Positions 1 to 7,358 of a stretch of DNA of 64,000 bases are shown here, one piece after another (within the stretch, counting starts at the first letter, position 1; every line of letters begins with the position of its first letter). Under the pieces are notes generated by a model. It worked only from the letters and a program-made list of their open reading frames with translations. It had not been told where the DNA came from and did not search any database. The DNA lies in the NCBI GenBank assembly GCA_006212045.1, contig PZPK01000014.1, positions 1 through 64,000 of the forward strand, written 5' to 3'. The DNA is from Oleiphilus sp. GTDB taxonomy: Bacteria > Pseudomonadota > Gammaproteobacteria > Pseudomonadales > Oleiphilaceae. Both the position numbers and the translations under genes were made by a program.

Positions 1-113
1 TGTTCTACAACTCAAAACGCCGACATGGTTTTAATGACGGGCTGCCACCGGTAGAGTATGAGAAGCAGTATTTAATGAGGCTGGGAAGTGTCTAGTTAGT
101 TAGTGGCGATTCA
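1..113 (+). mobile_element. IS3-family insertion sequence, right end only
   Basis: The open frame 3..95 is the last 30 codons of an IS3-family OrfB transposase (FYNSKRRHGFNDGLPPVEYE then KQYLMRLGSV). The FYNxKRRH motif followed by a PxEYE/PxEFE tail is typical of these rve-type integrases. After the stop at 93-95 the sequence ends in GTGGCGATTCA at about 113, resembling the ...GGGCGATTCA terminal inverted repeats of IS3-subgroup elements. The left part of the element, including the DDE residues, lies upstream of the window. The exact boundary at 113 is inferred, since the partner repeat and target duplication are not visible. Confidence 0.75.
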
Positions 114-438
114 ATATTATTTCCAACGATACGCTTATAACGCTAAATGGTTAGTTCAGCGGAGGACTATTTTTTATCTATAATTGGGCGTATCACTATA
201 ATTCTGAGCAACAATTGGCCTAGGAAAACAGGGAAGAACAGAAGAGCATAAACTAACTCGACAGAACCTAGAAACTCAACGTGCGGTGAATAAGGCCAAA
301 ATAAAATCTGATGGTATTGAAGCAAAGGCAAGCTACCTTCATTTCTAATATATTAATATAAAGTAAGTTGTTTTTTACGAGAAACCCCAGCACTCTGCCA
401 TAATCCGTAATAACTATATTTGCTTTGCAAGACGCTTA
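114..438. other. AT-rich intergenic stretch, no gene recognised
   Basis: This 325-base stretch lies between the IS3 end and the CzcI-like gene. The only open frame of note is 208..348 (46 codons, charged, ending AKASYLHF). It has no start codon and opens after a stop at 205-207, so it is at best a degenerate remnant, and I do not recognise its parent. No clear promoter or ribosome-binding site is visible ahead of the gene at 439. Confidence 0.5.
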
Positions 439-756
439 ATGAAATCATTGATTATTAGATTTATGGCCTTTATCATTTTGGCAAACTCACTATCTTGGAT
501 TATAGATGGTGATATTGAGGCTGTTGTTAATAACCATGAGATTCATGAAATGCAATCTGAACATGAGCATCTCACAGCATCAAGTACACTCGATGATCAT
601 CATTGTCAGATATCGTCACACTTCGCTCCTGCTGTTTTGAACAATACCTTCGCCCCACTTGGGCAAGCCTCTAGACAAGAATTATTCCATTCAAAGAATA
701 ACTACTTATCAACCATTTTAAAACTCCCTAAACGCCCTCCGATAGCTATTTCCTAG
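439..756 (+). CDS. Small secreted His-rich protein, CzcI-like
   Basis: A 105-residue protein with a hydrophobic N-terminal signal-like segment (residues 1-20). A His-rich middle follows (HEIHEM, EHEH, DDHHC) with a single Cys, and the C-terminus is basic and proline-containing (KLPKRPP). Size, secretion signal, His clusters and tail resemble the CzcI-type proteins found ahead of czcCBA efflux operons, which are thought to be periplasmic metal-binding or regulatory factors. A CzcA fragment 0.75 kb downstream strengthens this. The start has no good Shine-Dalgarno, and Met9 (463) is an alternative. No catalytic domain is seen. The CzcI assignment is inference; it could also be an unrelated small His-rich periplasmic protein. 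Confidence 0.45.
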   Translation: MKSLIIRFMAFIILANSLSWIIDGDIEAVVNNHEIHEMQSEHEHLTASSTLDDHHCQISSHFAPAVLNNTFAPLGQASRQELFHSKNNYLSTILKLPKRPPIAIS

Positions 757-873
757 TTTTCCATTAATTCAACGAACAGTTAGAAACATATATATAAAAC
801 GTATGATTTTGTCCGATTCTGGGTGATATCGATGTGTTTGCTGGCCGGTGTATTTAGAGAGAAGCAGGGAATC

Positions 874-902
874 GATTATCAGCATCTTCCACTCTGATAA
901 TC
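874..902. repeat. 8-bp perfect inverted repeat (hairpin)
   Basis: GATTATCA (874-881) and TGATAATC (895-902) form a perfect 8-bp stem with a 13-base loop, 63 bases ahead of the tandem-repeat gene. The bases that follow are pyrimidine-rich but not a clean U tract. It could be an operator, an attenuator or a terminator remnant. Confidence 0.4.
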
Positions 903-964
903 ACCTCTTCGTTTGTCTCGCTATTCATACCGCCCCGTAAACAAATAATTTACAGGTGAATGAG

Positions 965-1294
965 ATGAAAAAAACAAATTCTATTTTATTAGTTGCACTA
1001 AGCCTTATTTCAAGTACGGCTTTCGCGGAATCAACGTTCCGCAAAGGAGAAAGAATCAATAATACAAAGGAAGAAGCATCTAATGCTTACTACAGCGGAA
1101 AATATCTGTTAAGGAAAGGAGAAAGAATTGAGCAAGATCCCAAGCCGAAGTCAATTCCTGACGGCCGTTACAGCGGAAAATACCTTTCAAGGCAAGGTCA
1201 AAAAATTGAACTAGAGCCTCAACCAAAACACATCCCAGATGGCAGCTATAGTGGCAAATACATTTTAAGACAAGGAACACGAACTCCGTCTTAA
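965..1294 (+). CDS. Secreted protein with 26-residue tandem repeats
   Basis: I do not recognise the family. The 109-residue product begins with a clear Sec signal peptide (MKKTNSILLVALSLISSTAFA, cleavage before Glu22). The mature part is almost entirely a repeat of 26 residues: two full units start with YSGKYL and end in IPDGR/IPDGS, a third partial unit is YSGKYILRQGTRTPS, and a degenerate first unit (FRKGERINN) leads in. Each unit carries an (R)xGxxI core followed by a Pro/Lys linker, so the protein is basic and probably periplasmic or secreted. The start at 965 is preferred over 956 because AGGTGA lies at proper distance upstream. It sits inside the mobile scar between a CzcI-like gene and a CzcA fragment, so it may have come with them. 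Confidence 0.7.
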   Translation: MKKTNSILLVALSLISSTAFAESTFRKGERINNTKEEASNAYYSGKYLLRKGERIEQDPKPKSIPDGRYSGKYLSRQGQKIELEPQPKHIPDGSYSGKYILRQGTRTPS

Positions 1295-1357
1295 TTATAA
1301 GCAAGTACGACAAGCAGTAAAAACTAAAACGTCCTAATAGTTCAGAATAAACTGGAA

Positions 1358-1385
1358 GTGATGAGGCATCGCGGTGTCTCATCAC
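1358..1385. repeat. 8-bp perfect inverted repeat after the tandem-repeat gene
   Basis: GTGATGAG (1358-1365) and CTCATCAC (1378-1385) form a perfect 8-bp stem with a 12-base loop, 64 bases after the stop of the repeat-protein gene. There is no U tract after it, so an intrinsic terminator is not certain. Confidence 0.4.
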
Positions 1386-1489
1386 ACTCTCTCAATTGGA
1401 CGTTGGATTCTTGTGGCCGAAAGAAATGTGGAGCTGCAGACTTTACTCATAAATATACTTTGGAACAATAATGACACTATCCCGACTAT

Positions 1490-1653
1490 TGACTAGAACT
1501 CATGACAACAACCATTACTACTCTTGGTTTAATCCCACTACTACTGTCAATGGGTGTGGATCTGAAATCCAAAAAACTACTCGTATAGGTGAGCCCGTCT
1601 CATCTACTTTATTAAAACTTTATGTTTTACCAGCTCTATTTGATGCTTTTTAG
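1490..1653 (+). pseudogene. czcA-type RND efflux pump, frameshifted C-terminal fragment
   Basis: Two adjacent frames together spell the C-terminal transmembrane region of a heavy-metal RND pump (CzcA/CusA family). The frame ending at 1586-1588 reads LMTTTITTLGLIPLLLSMGV. The frame ending at 1651-1653 continues with GSEIQKTTRIGEPVSSTLLK and LYVLPALFDAF, matching the family's LGxIPxxLSxGxGSEIQRPL...GGxxSSTLLTLxVLPALY pattern. The break falls at about 1555-1560 and is explained by loss of one base. The upstream nine-tenths of the gene and any czcB/czcC are missing, and the fragment runs straight into a transposase remnant. It cannot make a functional pump. The 5' edge is approximate. Confidence 0.75.
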
Positions 1654-1656
1654 TAA

Positions 1657-2340
1657 ACGTACGGCTCAAGAAAGCTTAAAGAGGTAAGCCCCTATGACCA
1701 ATTTGAGATCGTTTTCGGTAAAGAGATATCGATTAAACTCAAGAAGCCGATAAATACTAAGCTGATCATCGAAGAGTGGGATGAAATTCAGCGCATCATC
1801 TGCTCCTTGAGCCGTAAAACGACGACGCAAAGTACGATTGTCAAAAAGCTTTCAAACAACAAACAGAACTATAGAACGTTGGCTGCCCTACACGAATATG
1901 ACAGGCTCATTAAGTGCCTATATCTTCTCGATTACGTAGACAATAAAACACTTCGACAATTCGTACAGCAAGCTCTTAACCGTGGAGAGGCGTATCATCA
2001 GCTAAGAAAGGCGATTTCGTCTATCAATGGTAATCAATTTCGGGGTGGTAACGACTATGATGTTGCTAAGTGGAATGACTGTGCGCGGTTAATTGCTAAT
2101 TGTATCATTTACTATAACTGCGCTTTGCTATCTGGCCTGGTCGAGAAATTTGATAAGGTCAATCAACAGAGCCTTGTCGATATGATAACCAATCTATCAC
2201 CAGTAGCATGGCGGCATATTCAGTTATCCGGGCATTATGATTTTGGGGGAGCTAAAGAAGGAATTGATGTGGCGCTGTTACTAGAGGATATTGATCCGTA
2301 TTCGATAAATGCTGACTTAGATGAGACGGAAGCTGCTTAA
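1657..2340 (+). pseudogene. tnpA: Tn3-family transposase, 5'-truncated
   Basis: The frame opens after a stop at 1654 and encodes 227 residues matching the C-terminal catalytic domain of Tn3-family TnpA. Recognisable blocks are PYDQF..FGKEI.IKLKKPINT, IIEEWDEIQRI, KTTTQSTIVKKLS, LYLLDYVDN, ALNRGEAYHQLRKAI, NDCARLIANCIIYYN and ISPVAW-like NLSPVAWRHI. The full-length enzyme is about 1000 residues, so over three quarters is lost, including most of the DDE triad. There is no resolvase nearby. The junction with the czcA fragment is at about 1654-1680. The reading frame is intact to its natural stop, which lies within the terminal inverted repeat, as usual in this family. Confidence 0.9.
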
Positions 2341-2372
2341 GTGCTTTGACAGGTTTTTGAACGTGAAGCCCC
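2336..2372. repeat. Tn3-family terminal inverted repeat (right end)
   Basis: Read toward the transposon the 37 bases begin GGGGCTTCACG and end CACTTAAG, which is the GGGG...TAAG architecture of Tn3-family ends (usually 38 bp). It overlaps the last codon and stop of the tnpA remnant. The mate is outside the window or deleted. The five bases that follow (2373-2377, GTTAT) would be the candidate target duplication. Confidence 0.8.
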
Positions 2373-2376
2373 GTTA

Positions 2377-2706
2377 TCAAAGGGCTTCAGCCAATCCATT
2401 GGACTTTTCGAGGAAATGGGCGCAAAACCCCTGTATCTCGCGCCGAATGGCGGCGTCCGGATGCTCACCTGCTTCCAGAAACCCGGTTACCAGACCCAGC
2501 ATCTTGGGTGGCCAGTCAACATGATGCACCAGCATGGCCTGCCCCTCGATTAAAATAATTGCCGCAACCACTGGCGTCGGGTTATTCCAGAACACGAAGT
2601 TGCAGGCTCCGCTCGAACAGCGCAATCGCTTACGGCCTTCAGTACAGGTTTCTGCTTTCATATCGCTTTGGCAAACAGGGCAAAAACGCATTTGTTTCAA
2701 TAACAT
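2377..2706 (-). pseudogene. Zinc-ribbon Nudix hydrolase, truncated in the Nudix box
   Basis: The 109-residue product has an N-terminal zinc ribbon (FCPVC and RCSSGAC), then the WNNPTPVVAAII strand and MLGLVTGFLEAGE loop of the Nudix fold. The Nudix box starts correctly (GFLEAGEHPDAAIRREI, i.e. Gx5Ex7RE) but then reads QGFCAHFL instead of the metal-binding EExG. The remaining 60-70 residues normal for this family are absent. The stop lies 4 bases from the Tn3 terminal repeat, so damage linked to transposition is the likely cause. The start at 2706 is chosen because dctM ends TGA-T-ATG there; an upstream in-frame start at 2724 would overlap dctM. It is the last gene of the TRAP operon and is probably inactive. 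Confidence 0.75.
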
Positions 2707-2707
2707 A

Positions 2708-3994
2708 TCATGCCACCAATCCAAACCATTCCGGCTTGATCAACAGCACCAACACGACCAGAATCTGGATCGCTATAAATGGCAACACTCCCCGATAAAT
2801 GTCCACTGTCCGGATACCGGGAGGCGCAACACCCTTCAGATAAAACAGACTAAAACCGAAAGGAGGTGTCAGAAAACTCGTTTGCAGATTCATCGCAATC
2901 AGGATAGCAAACCAGAGCATCCCAATGCCCATAGCCTCCGCAACTGGCGCCAGCACGGGGACAATAATAAAGGAGATTTCGACAAAATCGATAAAGAACC
3001 CAAGGACCAGAATGACAAGCATGGTCAGAATCAGGAAACCCCATTTTTCTCCAGGCAGTTCCAATAGCCACTCTTCCAGTAAAAGGTCACCGCCGGTGTA
3101 ACTGAAGCTCATTGAAAATGCGGTCGCACCCAACAGAATTGCAAAAACCATGGCCGTAACCGTTACCGTTTCACGTGCACTTTGCCAAAGCATCTGAAAG
3201 CTGAACTGGCGGTAAAGCATCGCCAGAATCAGGGCCCCCACGCCACCCAACGCTGAACTTTCCGTGGGAGTAGCAATGCCCGTAAAAATCGAACCCAGCA
3301 CAACACTGATCAAGGCCAATGGCGGAACAATGGATATCAGTGCCGAACGTACTTTTATTCCGAACGATTCATTGGTCTGGGGCATTGCCGGCGCTTTCTG
3401 AGGATCTCGGATGGTCACAAACAGAATGTAGCCAATATACAGCCCTATCAGCAGCACTCCCGGTGCCAGGGCGGCCTGAAACAGATCACCAACCGGAAGT
3501 CCAAGCACATCCCCCAGGATGATCAGAATAATCGAGGGAGGAATAATCTGCCCAAGCGTGCCTGACGCACAGATCGTTCCACAAGCCAGCTTTTTGTCGT
3601 AGTTGTACTTCAGCATGCAAGGAAGGGAGATCAAGCCCATCGCTACTACACTGGCACCGACCACGCCGGTGGATGCAGCCAGCAGGGCTCCCACCAGAAT
3701 TGCACTGATCGCAACACCGCCACTGACCCGGCCAAATAGCTGAGCCATGGACTCAAGTAGCTGCTCGGCCAAGCGCGTCTTCTGCAAAACCACTCCCATA
3801 AAAATGAACAAAGGGATTGCCATCAGAATCGTGTTCTGCATGACGCTCTGGATTCTGAAAGGCATAAAAGCGAACAGCTCCCAGCCTTCGCTCCAGACAC
3901 CAAAGGCCAGCGCCACACCGGCAAAAGTAAATGCGACAGGAAACCCCAGCATCAACATGAGCAGCGCACACGCGAACATCACGATACCGGTCAT
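2708..3994 (-). CDS. dctM: TRAP transporter large permease (DctM/SiaM type)
   Basis: The 428-residue, very hydrophobic protein has about a dozen membrane segments and the usual length of the DctM large subunit, an ion-transporter-superfamily permease that moves organic acids inward using a sodium or proton gradient. Family-typical stretches include the N-terminal FAGVALAFGVW, the GALLAASTGVVGASVVAMGL loop and the IDFVEISFIIVPVLAP region. It starts inside dctQ (ATGA overlap at 3991-3994), showing translational coupling, and is followed at once by the Nudix remnant. The substrate cannot be read from this subunit. Confidence 0.93.
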   Translation of the reverse strand: MTGIVMFACALLMLMLGFPVAFTFAGVALAFGVWSEGWELFAFMPFRIQSVMQNTILMAIPLFIFMGVVLQKTRLAEQLLESMAQLFGRVSGGVAISAILVGALLAASTGVVGASVVAMGLISLPCMLKYNYDKKLACGTICASGTLGQIIPPSIILIILGDVLGLPVGDLFQAALAPGVLLIGLYIGYILFVTIRDPQKAPAMPQTNESFGIKVRSALISIVPPLALISVVLGSIFTGIATPTESSALGGVGALILAMLYRQFSFQMLWQSARETVTVTAMVFAILLGATAFSMSFSYTGGDLLLEEWLLELPGEKWGFLILTMLVILVLGFFIDFVEISFIIVPVLAPVAEAMGIGMLWFAILIAMNLQTSFLTPPFGFSLFYLKGVAPPGIRTVDIYRGVLPFIAIQILVVLVLLIKPEWFGLVA

Positions 3995-4557
3995 GCCAAA
4001 CCATCCTTTTTGCGCACTTGATAATGCGATTGCCCGGTTAACACAAAGATGGCTTGCGTCATCATCCCCAAACCCGCCAGCGCCATTAGACCAAAGGACA
4101 AAGGAATCGCGGACTTGATAATCCAGCGATAGGGCAGTCCACCCGGATCACCACTGCCCTCATTGATTTCATAGGCTTCGTAAGCGAAGTCAATGCCATA
4201 CCAGGCAACCAATAGCGTAAAGGGAAGTACGAAACACAGAGCTCCCACCAGGTTAATCACAGCCTTGCTTTTCTCACTCCAACGCTCGAACAGAATATCG
4301 ACTCTGACGTGCCCGTCCTGCTGCATTGCGTAGGGAGTACCAAGAAGAAATACAAGCGCAAATAAATGCCATTCAAGCTCCTGCATCCCGATCGAGACAT
4401 CGTTAAAACCGTACCGCATCACCACATCAATAAATACATTCAGAAGCAACAGCACCATTGCCAGGCAAGCAATAACGCCACACATACCCGTCACCCATTT
4501 ACATAGGACATCAAGTGCGGTTAGTAAACGCATACTAATGCGGAACAACGGTCTCAC
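3991..4557 (-). CDS. dctQ: TRAP transporter small permease (DctQ type)
   Basis: The 188-residue inner-membrane protein has four predicted membrane helices and matches the DctQ family in length. The ELEWHLFALVFLLGTPYAMQQDGHVRVDI block is characteristic: the helix with W/H followed by HVRVDI. It forms the membrane complex with dctM, whose start it overlaps. The first codon is probably GTG at 4557, with GGGTGG six bases upstream; ATG at 4533 is an alternative that removes eight residues. The 36-base gap to dctP indicates one operon. Confidence 0.9.
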   Translation of the reverse strand: MRPLFRISMRLLTALDVLCKWVTGMCGVIACLAMVLLLLNVFIDVVMRYGFNDVSIGMQELEWHLFALVFLLGTPYAMQQDGHVRVDILFERWSEKSKAVINLVGALCFVLPFTLLVAWYGIDFAYEAYEINEGSGDPGGLPYRWIIKSAIPLSFGLMALAGLGMMTQAIFVLTGQSHYQVRKKDGLA

Positions 4558-4593
4558 AGGGCCACCCGTAAGCGACCTTGTGAGATCTGTGGC

Positions 4594-5664
4594 CTAGCGT
4601 GCAACACTGTCCAGATAGGCCTTGTCTGACATGAGCGTCCATTGACGGACCTTGTCCATGTAAGCCTGCTGCGAGGCCAGGACTTTGGCGGCAAAAGCAT
4701 CGTTAGCAGCATTTTCTTTCAGCAGCGCATCATTGGCTTCACGAATTGCCTGCATGACCGGTTCCGGGAAGGTTTTCACCTTGATGTTCGGGTACTCCTG
4801 CTTCATGGTCGACCAGTTTTTCCCGCTTTCATGCATTGACTGTGTATACATATCATAGGCAGATGCCTTCATCCCCACGCGAAGAATCTCCTGCAAATCT
4901 GCAGGTAGTGAATCAAATTTTTTGCGGTTTACCAGGAACTGCAGTTCTGCTCCGGGCTCATGCCAGCCGGTGTAGTAATAAGGTGCAATTTTGTGAAATC
5001 CCATGCGTAGATCCAATGAAGGGCCGACCCATTCCAAAGCATCGATAGTACCGCGATCCAAAGCCGTATAAAGCTCACCCGGAGGGATATTGGTCGGCTT
5101 GGCCCCGAGCTTGGCGAGAACCTCTCCGGCAAATCCGGGAATACGCATCTTCAAGCCCTGAAGATCCTCTACCGTGTTGATTTCCTTTTGGAACCAGCCT
5201 CCCATCTGATTGGCGGTATTGCCCCCGGGAAACGACATCAGATTATGTTGCGCATAGAGCTCGTCCATCAGCTCCATACCGCCGCCATAATAGAACCAGG
5301 CATATTGTTCCGGCGCGATCATGCCGAAAGGCATGGTAGTAAAGTACATGGTGGCAGGCACCTTGCCTTTCCAGTAATAGGACGCGGAATGGCCCATGTC
5401 ATACTGGCCGGACTTCACCATATCAAAGACACCAAACGGTGCTTTATGTTTATTTGATGAATCAATGGTGATTTTCAGGCGGCCATTCGACATTTTCTCG
5501 ACCATTGCAGCCAGATTTTTGGTGGTATCACCAAAAATGGGAAAGTTGGGGCCCCACGTTTCCGCAAGCCGCAATCGATAGGTTTTATCTGCCTGGGCCA
5601 AGCCGGAAAACAGCAGCAAAGGTACAAGTACCATTAAACTCAAGAAGCGATTCGTCTGACGCAT
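4594..5664 (-). CDS. dctP: TRAP transporter solute-binding protein (DctP/TakP-like)
   Basis: The 356-residue periplasmic protein starts with a Sec signal peptide (MRQTNRFLSLMVLVPLLLFS...GLAQA). It has the DctP fold: YRLRLAETWG at the mature N-terminus, the RIPGFAGEVLAKLGA segment carrying the carboxylate-binding Arg, and GTIDALEWVGPSLDLRMGFH followed by WHEPG. The last motif resembles TakP-type binders of keto acids, so a keto acid or related hydroxy/keto carboxylate is a reasonable guess, not a demonstration. The start at 5664 is set by AAGGA nine bases upstream; the longer open frame to 5757 lacks support. The leader carries an AACAACAA Crc-type motif, suggesting catabolite repression. Confidence 0.9.
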   Translation of the reverse strand: MRQTNRFLSLMVLVPLLLFSGLAQADKTYRLRLAETWGPNFPIFGDTTKNLAAMVEKMSNGRLKITIDSSNKHKAPFGVFDMVKSGQYDMGHSASYYWKGKVPATMYFTTMPFGMIAPEQYAWFYYGGGMELMDELYAQHNLMSFPGGNTANQMGGWFQKEINTVEDLQGLKMRIPGFAGEVLAKLGAKPTNIPPGELYTALDRGTIDALEWVGPSLDLRMGFHKIAPYYYTGWHEPGAELQFLVNRKKFDSLPADLQEILRVGMKASAYDMYTQSMHESGKNWSTMKQEYPNIKVKTFPEPVMQAIREANDALLKENAANDAFAAKVLASQQAYMDKVRQWTLMSDKAYLDSVAR

Positions 5665-5678
5665 ATCAATATCCTTTC

Positions 5679-5686
5679 TTGTTGTT
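5679..5686 (-). promoter_or_regulatory. Hfq/Crc catabolite-repression (CA) motif in the dctP leader
   Basis: On the coding strand the dctP leader reads AACAACAAGAAAGGATATTG just before the ATG. AACAACAA matches the AANAANAA consensus bound by Hfq with Crc in pseudomonads, and it abuts the Shine-Dalgarno, the position where such sites block translation. A crc homologue is present at 18253. Function here is inferred. Confidence 0.5.
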
Positions 5687-5765
5687 AGACACATAGTGAA
5701 ACTGTTGCATGAGTGCTGACACTCAGAACAATCTTTGGGTGTAGGTCGCTCACCCAAAAACCAAA

Positions 5766-7175
5766 TTATCTATACTTACCGGTCGCCTCAAATTGCGGCG
5801 CTTCGGCCGTTTTTGAGGCGAAACGCAGATAGGCCAAAGCTTTCCGGTGTTCACTGAATTCTTCGTGTAAAATTTTCCCGGCACAGCGATACATTTCAAC
5901 GATCGCATCCGGTGATTCGGGAAATCTCAGATGGGCATCCTGTACCAGCCACAATAGCAGTCTTGGCTCATTACAGCGTACGCAGCAACGCACTGCATCC
6001 AGACAAAGCTCCACATCACGAATACGGTAGTCCGGATTATGGCGACACAAATTCTTTAGAAAGACCGTCAGTTCGTTTAAGCGCCCGCGATTCAAAAATA
6101 AGGTAATAATTGCGTAACTGTATTTCTGCAAGGCTGTCCAGTTTCCTTGTGCCAATAAGAGACGAAACAGCTGCTCCAGGCGAAAGTCCGGCACCTGGCT
6201 TCGAAAATAGGCGCTTTCAAGGAGAGAAACCGCCTCCTCGTAATCGCCTCGCAGCAGCGCCAGATCGAGCCTTGCATCCAGCTCTCGTACGGTCGAAGAT
6301 CTGTTTGGCAGACGCGGCGCGGACACTTGTTGTTTGTTAATTTCATGCGCTGCATAACCAATCACACCAGCCCATATCACGGCGGCCTGCCAAATCAACC
6401 AGACGGCCAATGATGCATAAATACCGGGAGCCGCGTAAAAGGACGTCAGATCAAGCAGCACCAGCAAACTACCAGAAATCAGCGCACCCATCGCGCTCAT
6501 GGCCATATAGTCTGACTCCAGGTGCGCAATTGTTCTGACCAAACGATTGACCAGAGCCGTATCCTTTTTTACGGTCAGGTTGAAGGGCAGAATCATCGCC
6601 ACAGGCAATGCGAAAAAACTCAACAGAAGCACAACGCTCAAAGACAGCCACGACGACTGCAGCGCCAGGATGATGCTGGTCGCAGATGCCAGTGCCATCA
6701 ATCCGACAAAGGCCAGCAATGACGTTCTTGTCAGATGACGACTTAATCGACGCAAGGAAGGGAGAACAAAAGTCTGGCCTTTGAAATGCGCCAGCGCATT
6801 AGCCAACATGGCGCCGTAACTGAGTGAAAGCGCCGCCGAGACCGCCATAACCACCAGCACTGGCACCCCCAACCATACTGCAAGGAATCCGGTCAGCGCC
6901 AACAAACCACCGAATAAAAACGTCATTTTCTGCAAGGGCAAGGAGAGGATTGCGGCACCATGCTGCCAGAGAGAATAACGCTTTGATTTCACGGAAACAG
7001 ACGCCAAGCGTGCCTTACAGTGCGGGCAGGTCAATTCGTCCCGGTGTGCAAATGATGCACACGATGCAGATAAACAATCCTGACACACCCCGTTCCGGCA
7101 TTGCTCGCAACGCCAGTGCGCCTGGTTAACGGGATGAAAGTCGCAGTAAAGTTTCACGTTGGCAGGCCCGTTCAT
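5766..7175 (-). CDS. Zinc-finger (B-box-like) polytopic membrane protein with helical-repeat tail
   Basis: I do not recognise a named family. The 469-residue protein has three parts. Residues 1-60 carry paired Cys/His motifs (YCDFH, WRCEQCRNGVCQDCL, CPHCKARL), a B-box-type zinc finger followed by a CxxC ribbon. Residues about 75-275 hold roughly six membrane helices. Residues 290-469 are soluble and helical with TPR-like spacing (LDARLDLALLRGDYEEAVSLL and later units), probably cytoplasmic. It stands alone, transcribed away from the gene at 7359, and ends about 100 bases before dctP begins; co-transcription with the TRAP genes is possible but unproven. The layout suggests a membrane scaffold or assembly factor, which is inference. 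Confidence 0.7.
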   Translation of the reverse strand: MNGPANVKLYCDFHPVNQAHWRCEQCRNGVCQDCLSASCASFAHRDELTCPHCKARLASVSVKSKRYSLWQHGAAILSLPLQKMTFLFGGLLALTGFLAVWLGVPVLVVMAVSAALSLSYGAMLANALAHFKGQTFVLPSLRRLSRHLTRTSLLAFVGLMALASATSIILALQSSWLSLSVVLLLSFFALPVAMILPFNLTVKKDTALVNRLVRTIAHLESDYMAMSAMGALISGSLLVLLDLTSFYAAPGIYASLAVWLIWQAAVIWAGVIGYAAHEINKQQVSAPRLPNRSSTVRELDARLDLALLRGDYEEAVSLLESAYFRSQVPDFRLEQLFRLLLAQGNWTALQKYSYAIITLFLNRGRLNELTVFLKNLCRHNPDYRIRDVELCLDAVRCCVRCNEPRLLLWLVQDAHLRFPESPDAIVEMYRCAGKILHEEFSEHRKALAYLRFASKTAEAPQFEATGKYR

Positions 7176-7358
7176 CGATTAAATTATTATTGTTCGTTGA
7201 CAGCAAGCATACCCGAATCATTGTTAAATCTGCACCTGTTTTTAAGCCTTTGTAAAATCCGTAAACAAGCGTGAAACCAAGGAACGGGCGCTCTTTTTTC
7301 CGAAGCGTATTTCCTACACTGGCAACTCAACCATCAACCGGCTGAAAAGGGCAATTTT

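Noticed and set aside
1080-1385. 101-codon minus-strand frame opposite the tandem-repeat gene
   Set aside because: Its apparent repeats are the reverse reading of the repeat gene, which has a signal peptide and Shine-Dalgarno.
2393-2430. GGGG-starting sequence beside the Nudix break as a second Tn3-type end
   Set aside because: It does not end in TAAG and does not match the clear repeat at 2336-2372.
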